Of a stretch of DNA of 9,930 nt, positions 5,575-9,930 are shown piece by piece. The stretch's first letter is position 1. Every line of letters begins with the position of its first letter. A model generated the notes under the pieces. It did not search any database and was not told the DNA's origin. It saw only the letters and a list, made by a program, of their open reading frames with translations. The stretch covers positions 1 through 9,930 of the forward strand of contig UQVK01000121.1 in NCBI GenBank assembly GCA_900544445.1, in the 5' to 3' direction. The stretch comes from an uncultured Lachnospiraceae bacterium. GTDB taxonomy: Bacteria > Bacillota > Clostridia > Lachnospirales > Lachnospiraceae. The translations under genes and the position numbers were made by a program.

Positions 5575-6223
5575 TATCCTTGATGGAGCCACTCTCCTGG
5601 AAAAGCTCCCATTCTGCAATGTTCACCGCATGGTCGCCGATTCTTTCCAGATATTTGGCGATCATCAATACATCCACGCAGGCGTCCACATCAGGAACAC
5701 CCTCCTGAAGCCTTCTCACAAGATCATCTTTCACCTTCGAGAAAAGCTCATCCACTACATCGTCGTGGCGGATTACTTCGTCTGCAGCCTTACTGTCCCT
5801 GTTTACAAAAGCGTCTACTGCGTCGTGCACGATCTCCTTGGCAACCCCCAGCATTCCCGTGATATGTCTGGAATAGGTATCCAGCTCGGTTCCCTTCATG
5901 CGCAGCATCAGCTCCGCAATATCAGCGGTCTGGTCTCCGATTCGCTCGATATCCGTGACCACCTTCAACGCTGCAGAAATCATCCTCAGATCCCCTGCAA
6001 TCGGCTGCTGTCTGGTGATCAGAGACAGGCATCTGGATTCGATATTTCTCTCCATATCATTGATTACCCGGTCTCCGCTGATGATTTTCATTTCCAGATC
6101 TTCATCCTTGCTGTCAACGGCAGTTAAAAGCTGGTCAAAGGATGCCTCAACGGCCTCTCCCATTTCCTTCACGCTTTTGCGCAGGCTGTCCAGCTCCTCC
6201 ATGTAGATTGATCTCATTGCCAT
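5561..6223 (-). CDS. phoU: Phosphate transport and signalling regulator PhoU
   Basis: PhoU is a cytoplasmic helical protein that sits between the PstSCAB transporter and the PhoR/PhoB two-component system and damps the phosphate-starvation response when phosphate is plentiful. The 220 residues form two similar three-helix repeats. Each carries the family metal-binding signature: DIERIGDQTADIAE (91-104) and YLERIGDHAVNIAEW (191-205). Length is normal. It is the last gene of the pst operon, 36 bp after pstB. The start is ambiguous: ATG 6223 has GAGAGGA about 9 bases upstream, while the third codon, also ATG (6217), has AAAGGA at a 7-base spacing. No phoR or phoB is present in the window. Its stop lies within the end of the convergent MFS gene. 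Confidence 0.96.
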   Translation of the reverse strand: MAMRSIYMEELDSLRKSVKEMGEAVEASFDQLLTAVDSKDEDLEMKIISGDRVINDMERNIESRCLSLITRQQPIAGDLRMISAALKVVTDIERIGDQTADIAELMLRMKGTELDTYSRHITGMLGVAKEIVHDAVDAFVNRDSKAADEVIRHDDVVDELFSKVKDDLVRRLQEGVPDVDACVDVLMIAKYLERIGDHAVNIAEWELFQESGSIKDIRLM

Positions 6224-6259
6224 ATCCTTTATTCCTCTCTTTACCTTTGCTGTGTCTGA

Positions 6260-7018
6260 TCAGCCAAACCGGCCGGTGATATAATCTTCGGTTCTCTTAT
6301 CCTTCGGCCTTGAGAAAATGTTGCTGGTGGAATCCTTCTCAACCACTTCTCCCACGAGGAAGAACGCGGTATCATCCGATACACGGGCAGCCTGCTGCAT
6401 GTTATGGGTAACCACAACCACTGTGTATTTTTTCTTCAGTTCTTCCATCAGATCCTCAATCTTCAGGGTGGAAATGGGATCCAGAGCGGAAGTGGGCTCA
6501 TCCATGAGAAGCACCTCCGGCTGAACCGCCAGCGCTCTCGCAATACAGAGCCTCTGCTGCTGTCCGCCGGAAAGGCCGAGTGCGGATTTTCTGAGGCGGT
6601 CCTTGACCTCGTCAAAAATAGCGGCCCCCTTCAGGCTCTCTTCCACAATCTGATCCAGCTGAGATTTACTCTTAATGCCATGGATTCTGGGGCCATAGGC
6701 GATATTGTCATAAATACTCATGGGGAAGGGATTGGGCTGCTGGAATACCATGCCCACCTTTTTTCTCAGAAGGGTGGTATCCACTCTCTCATCATAAATG
6801 TTCTCTCCGTCGATGGTAACTTCACCCTCGATCTTCACACCGTCAACCAGATCGTTCATGCGGTTGAGCGTCTTTAAAAATGTGGACTTTCCGCATCCGG
6901 AGGGACCGATAAAGGCGGTGATCGCATTGGGCCTGATATCCATATCAATATCCTTCAGCGCATGGTTGGTTCCATAATATAAATTCAGTTTTCTGGTACT
7001 GATTTTTACGTTTTCCAT
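6260..7018 (-). CDS. pstB: Phosphate ABC transporter ATP-binding protein PstB
   Basis: PstB is the ATPase that drives phosphate import through PstC-PstA on the inner face of the membrane. The 252-residue sequence has every ABC motif: Walker [10 protein letters not shown] (38-46), Q-loop in [10 protein letters not shown] (91-100), signature LSGGQQQR (149-156), Walker B LLMDEP with catalytic E174, and H-loop H205 in VVTHNMQQA. The Q-loop context [10 protein letters not shown] and the C-terminal segment with EDYITGRFG are typical of PstB rather than other importers. Length is normal. The ATG is preceded by GAAAGGG at good spacing, 20 bp after pstA, so it is co-transcribed with the rest of the operon. 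Nothing is missing or odd. Confidence 0.98.
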   Translation of the reverse strand: MENVKISTRKLNLYYGTNHALKDIDMDIRPNAITAFIGPSGCGKSTFLKTLNRMNDLVDGVKIEGEVTIDGENIYDERVDTTLLRKKVGMVFQQPNPFPMSIYDNIAYGPRIHGIKSKSQLDQIVEESLKGAAIFDEVKDRLRKSALGLSGGQQQRLCIARALAVQPEVLLMDEPTSALDPISTLKIEDLMEELKKKYTVVVVTHNMQQAARVSDDTAFFLVGEVVEKDSTSNIFSRPKDKRTEDYITGRFG

Positions 7019-7038
7019 TGCTTTCCCTTTCTGGTTCT

Positions 7039-7911
7039 TTAGTCTCTTGTTTCCACGTTAAATTTTTTGGACAGATATTTCGTCAGCATGTTGATGATCA
7101 GCACAAACACGAGGAGGACAAGGGCGATACCGAACGCTTCATCATACTGCGCCTTCTGCATGCACAGATAGAGCTGGATGGTCAGCGTTCCGCCGGACTG
7201 GAAAACTTTATCCAGGAATCCTCCGATGGTTTTAGGAAGCAGATAGCCGCTTCCCGCAGTGAACAGAAGGGCTGCCGATTCACCCACAATCCTTCCCACT
7301 GCCAGAATGATTCCGGTAATGATGCCAGGCATGGCGGAAGGAAGCAGAATGGTGCGGATCATATACCACTTCGTAGCCCCCATTCCAAGCGCACCGCTTC
7401 TGTAGCTCTCAGGAACGGTCTTCAGGGCCTCCTGGGTATTTCTTGTGATCAGCGGAAGCACCATCAGGGTCAGGGTCAGCGCACCGGTCAGGATGGAATA
7501 TCCCAGTCCAAGAGTGGTTCCAAAGAATACCATTCCGAACAGACCGAAAATAATGGAAGGGATGCCGGAAAGAATTTCTGTGGTAAATTCGATGGCACGG
7601 ACAATTTTTCCCGGCTTCGCATATTCATTCAGATAAATGGCAGAGCCAACGCCGATGGGCGTTGCGATCAGCAGCGTGATCAAAACGATATAAAGGGTAT
7701 TCAGCAGATTTCCTGCGATACCAAAGGTTTCATTCAGTGTGCTGGGAACTGTTGTAAGGAATTCAAGACTGATACTGGAAAATCCTCTGTAAAAGGTATA
7801 GCACATGATTCCGACCAGAAGCAGGATGGAAATGGCTGCTGCAAAATAAATCAGCACTTTCAAAACCAGATCAGAAACTCGCACTCTTTTTACTAATACA
7901 CTCTGGTTCAT
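7039..7911 (-). CDS. pstA: Phosphate ABC transporter permease PstA
   Basis: PstA is one of the two membrane subunits that form the phosphate channel. The 290-residue protein has six hydrophobic segments near residues 17-41, 66-94, 114-137, 141-157, 197-219 and 261-282. [12 protein letters not shown] (115-126) is the conserved permease stretch, and the loop from [19 protein letters not shown] (161-179) into the next helix is the EAA-type site that contacts PstB. The ATG overlaps the pstC stop in an ATGA, so the two are translationally coupled, as expected for subunits needed in equal amounts. An AAGGAAG ribosome binding site lies within the end of pstC. Length is normal. Confidence 0.97.
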   Translation of the reverse strand: MNQSVLVKRVRVSDLVLKVLIYFAAAISILLLVGIMCYTFYRGFSSISLEFLTTVPSTLNETFGIAGNLLNTLYIVLITLLIATPIGVGSAIYLNEYAKPGKIVRAIEFTTEILSGIPSIIFGLFGMVFFGTTLGLGYSILTGALTLTLMVLPLITRNTQEALKTVPESYRSGALGMGATKWYMIRTILLPSAMPGIITGIILAVGRIVGESAALLFTAGSGYLLPKTIGGFLDKVFQSGGTLTIQLYLCMQKAQYDEAFGIALVLLVFVLIINMLTKYLSKKFNVETRD

Positions 7912-8915
7912 AAGGTCACCGCTTCCTTTCTGTCAGGTTCATTCTGCTCCGCTTCCTTAGCCAGCTTCGCAGCTTTTTTCTTTTCTTTTGCCTCAGGATC
8001 CCCTGCCTTCAGAATGCTGGTCAGCCCCACGTTAATAATCATGATGAAGACGAACAGCACCAGCCCGATGGTGAACAGCACCTGTCTGTGCAGGCCGGAC
8101 GCATATCCCATCTCGCTGACAATTGCCGTGGTGAGGAAACGGACGGAGTTGAACGGAAGCGGGAAGTTCACAGAGCTTCCGGACACCAGAGTGATGGCCA
8201 TGGCTTCTCCGATGGCTCTTCCTACGCCGAGCACAATCGCAGTAATGATACCGGACTTCGCCGCAGGGAGCATGACCTTGAAAATGGTCTGAATATGGGA
8301 AGCCCCCAGAGCAAGAGAAGCAGATTTATACTGAGCGGGAACTGCTTTCAAGGCGGACTCACTGATGTTTATAACAGTAGGCAGAATCATGATTGCCAGT
8401 ACAATCACGGCTGAGATCAAGTTTGCGCCTCCTGTAAACTGATGGGTTTCAGAATCTCTGAATATTGCAAGCTCAAGCTTATACATCAGCGGGTTCAGAA
8501 TCATGATACCAAGCAGTCCATAAATAACAGAAGGAATTCCCGCCAGGAGTTCAACCGCAGGCTTCACAACGGAAGCCAGCTTCTTCGGTGCCACCTCCGC
8601 AAGGAACACCGCTGTAAGAACGCCGATGGGCACGCCAATCAGAATAGCAAGAGCAGTTCCGATAATACTTGTAAGAATAATGAAAAGAATACCAAAAGCC
8701 GGATCCTCAGCTGTCGGTTCCCACACCGTTCCGAAAAGGATCTCTCCCAGTCCTACCTGGAACAGAGCCGGAGTTCCATTGATGATCATATATAATGTGA
8801 TGGAGAAAACTGCCAGAATGGCAAAAAAAGCACAGACAGTAAAAATGATTTTTGCAGTTTTTTCAACCGCGCTTTTAGCATGTCTGCCATGTATGATGGA
8901 AAGAGGTTCGTTCAT
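7908..8915 (-). CDS. pstC: Phosphate ABC transporter permease PstC
   Basis: PstC pairs with PstA to form the membrane channel of the phosphate importer. From the ATG at 8915 it has 335 residues with six hydrophobic segments near 22-46, 75-103, 122-146, 164-182, 223-246 and 280-301. LLAGIPSVIYGLLG (123-136) and the EAA-type loop around SALKAVPAQYKSASLALGA (187-205) mark it as a Pst permease. The tail after residue 302 is rich in Lys and Glu and should be cytoplasmic. The frame is open four codons further to a TTG at 8927, but AAAGG would abut that codon directly, while it sits about 12 bases before ATG 8915, so the ATG is preferred. It is separated from pstS by 100 bp containing a stem-loop. 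Confidence 0.96.
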   Translation of the reverse strand: MNEPLSIIHGRHAKSAVEKTAKIIFTVCAFFAILAVFSITLYMIINGTPALFQVGLGEILFGTVWEPTAEDPAFGILFIILTSIIGTALAILIGVPIGVLTAVFLAEVAPKKLASVVKPAVELLAGIPSVIYGLLGIMILNPLMYKLELAIFRDSETHQFTGGANLISAVIVLAIMILPTVINISESALKAVPAQYKSASLALGASHIQTIFKVMLPAAKSGIITAIVLGVGRAIGEAMAITLVSGSSVNFPLPFNSVRFLTTAIVSEMGYASGLHRQVLFTIGLVLFVFIMIINVGLTSILKAGDPEAKEKKKAAKLAKEAEQNEPDRKEAVTL

Positions 8916-8954
8916 TCTATTACCCAACCTTTACTTCTATAAAGACTTACCCGC

Positions 8955-8984
8955 TTTGAGGCCCTGTTTTCACAGAGCCTCAAA
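8955..8984 (-). other. Intercistronic stem-loop between pstS and pstC
   Basis: TTTGAGGC (8955-8962) pairs with GCCTCAAA (8977-8984). After a single C/A mismatch, CTGT (8964-8967) pairs with ACAG (8972-8975) around a TTTC loop, giving about 12 base pairs. On the minus strand it is followed by GCGGGTAAG, not a T-run, so it is unlikely to be an efficient terminator. Such hairpins after the first gene of binding-protein operons commonly protect the upstream mRNA from 3' decay or cause partial termination, so that PstS is made in excess over PstCAB. That role is inferred here. Confidence 0.6.
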
Positions 8985-9015
8985 AGTAGTCCGTATCAAA
9001 TGTTCCTTTTCAGAA

Positions 9016-9930
9016 TCAGTCAACCGTGATGAGTCCTACGCTCTCAACCAGAGCCTTTCCTTCATCAGAAGCAAGGTAGGTGAAGATCGCCTGTACTGCT
9101 TCGCTCTGCTCGGAAATCTCGCCGTTGGTAGCCATTACGAAAGGTCTGCTCAGCGCATAGGTGCCGCCCTTGATATTTTCAACAGTAGGCTCAACATCAT
9201 CTACAGCAACCGTCTTAACGGTATCATCCAGAACATCCAGAGATACATATCCGATTGCTCCGGGAGTGGAAGCTACCTTTGCCATAACCGCACCGGTGCT
9301 GTCCAGCTCGTTTGCGTATGCACACTGATCCTCGATCGCAAGCAGCTCTTCAAAAGCGCTTCTGGTGCCGGATCCCGCTTCTCTTCCCACTACTACGATG
9401 GGCTGATCAGCGCCGCCGACTTCGCTCCAGTTGGTAACTTCACCCTTATAGATAGAAGCAAGCTGGTCAGAGGTCAGGCCTGCAACCTCGTTTGCGGTAT
9501 CAACTACAACCGCGATTCCGTCGATTGCAACAATGTTCTCAGCAATGCCTGCTGCCTTTTCATCCTCGGTCAGATTTCTGGAAGCATTTCCGATATCAAC
9601 GCTGCCAGCGGTTACAGCTTCAATACCAGCGCCGGATCCGGTGAACTCAGCCGTTACGGTAACGCCGGGATAAGCTGCCATAAAGGACTCTGCAAGAGCG
9701 TTTGCAAGTTTCTCCATAGAAGTGGAACCAGCCATGGAAACGGTGCCGCTCAGATCAGCGGGGATCTCAGCAGCCGCTGCCTCAGTAGATGCTTCTTCGG
9801 TGGTCGCTTCGGTAGTAGCCGCCTCAGTGCTTGCTGCTTCAGTGGAAGCTGCTTCGCTGGAAGCTGCCTCAGTGGAAGCCGCTTCAGAAGCGGTGGTCTC
9901 TGCCGGTGCAGAGCTTTCAGCCGTCGTGCT
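9016..9930 (-). CDS. pstS: Phosphate-binding protein PstS, 5' end beyond the window
   Basis: PstS is the extracellular, normally lipid-anchored protein that binds phosphate and hands it to PstC-PstA. The 304 visible residues run from the window edge to the TGA; the signal peptide and lipobox cysteine are not in the window. The first 65 or so residues are a flexible Ala/Ser/Thr/Glu tether. The binding domain follows with the phosphate loops AGSTS (67-71), TGSGAG (97-102), DIGNASR (112-118) and GREAGSGTRSAF (182-193), counted from the first visible residue. The reading frame continues unbroken upstream of the internal ATG at 9735, which lies within the domain just before the first phosphate loop and so cannot be the real start. 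It is the first visible gene of the pst operon. Confidence 0.96.
   Translation of the reverse strand, partial: STTAESSAPAETTASEAASTEAASSEAASTEAASTEAATTEATTEEASTEAAAAEIPADLSGTVSMAGSTSMEKLANALAESFMAAYPGVTVTAEFTGSGAGIEAVTAGSVDIGNASRNLTEDEKAAGIAENIVAIDGIAVVVDTANEVAGLTSDQLASIYKGEVTNWSEVGGADQPIVVVGREAGSGTRSAFEELLAIEDQCAYANELDSTGAVMAKVASTPGAIGYVSLDVLDDTVKTVAVDDVEPTVENIKGGTYALSRPFVMATNGEISEQSEAVQAIFTYLASDEGKALVESVGLITVD
9781..9885 (-). repeat. 15-bp tandem repeats coding for an EAAST tether in PstS
   Basis: Five consecutive 15-bp units (9885-9811) encode EAAST, EAASS, EAAST, EAAST and EAATT, followed by two degraded units, EATTE and EASTE (9810-9781). The codons for each residue vary between units (for example GCT, GCA, GCG for Ala), so the array is maintained at protein level and is not a very recent DNA duplication. 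The segment should be disordered and acidic, and probably spaces the phosphate-binding domain away from the membrane through the wall. The part closer to the N terminus is also Ser/Thr/Ala-rich but not regular. Confidence 0.8.

Noticed and set aside
7018..7896. Plus-strand open frame (292 codons) covering pstA
   Set aside because: It is antisense to a clear permease gene, and its composition, rich in Gln, His and Asn, is typical of the complement of a membrane protein gene.
7908..8927. TTG at 8927 as the pstC start
   Set aside because: The only purine-rich site, AAAGG, would touch the TTG, while the ATG four codons later has it at a workable, if slightly long, distance.
9016..9735. PstS as a complete 239-residue protein starting at the internal ATG
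   Set aside because: The frame continues upstream to the window edge through the tether, and the ATG lies just before the first phosphate-binding loop, so this would remove the signal peptide and anchor.
9781..9885. CRISPR-like or minisatellite array
   Set aside because: The units are 15 bp with no spacers, are in frame with pstS, and vary at synonymous positions, so this is a protein repeat.

Overview
The window looks like chromosomal DNA of an anaerobic Firmicute, most likely a Clostridia/Lachnospiraceae member. The reasons are the class I two-subunit Fe-S fumarase, the gene order pstS-pstC-pstA-pstB-phoU, AGGAGG-type ribosome binding sites, consensus sigma-A promoters with A-tract upstream elements, and moderately GC-rich genes separated by AT-rich intergenic DNA. 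The genus is an inference; no rRNA sequence is present to fix it. Nearly all genes are core housekeeping functions, and I see no phage, insertion sequence, CRISPR array or defence island.

Left edge (1-480, minus strand): two tandem consensus promoters about 93 bp apart point leftward out of the window. Their arrangement resembles the P1/P2 promoters of Firmicute rRNA operons, so a stable-RNA operon probably begins just outside. To their right is a complete tRNA-Ser(GCU) gene with its own near-perfect promoter and an intrinsic terminator. Its leader and trailer are complementary to each other, so the precursor could enclose the mature tRNA in a long stem.

Middle (489-2734, minus strand): a compact operon encodes fumarase alpha subunit, fumarase beta subunit and a PlsC-type acyltransferase, read from a recognisable promoter at 2706-2734. 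Divergent from it, on the plus strand, are an M42-like metallopeptidase gene (2810-3871) and a 12-helix MFS transporter gene ending at 5574. The roughly 200 bp between these two contains an unusual 14-bp inverted repeat and a second hairpin.

Right half (5561-9930, minus strand): a full high-affinity phosphate uptake operon runs pstS (5' end outside the window), pstC, pstA, pstB, phoU. PstS captures phosphate outside the cell, PstC and PstA form the membrane channel, PstB supplies ATP hydrolysis, and PhoU links transport to signalling. A stem-loop between pstS and pstC may let the binding protein be made in excess over the membrane parts. PstS carries an Ala/Ser/Thr/Glu repeat tether before its binding domain. 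The operon promoter, any Pho box and any phoB/phoR genes lie outside the window. PhoU and the MFS gene converge and overlap by 14 bp at their 3' ends.

No clearly new multi-gene system is visible. The observations most worth a second look are non-coding: the stem around the tRNA, the structured DNA before the MFS gene, the tandem promoters with a hairpin at the transcript start, and the pstS-pstC stem-loop.
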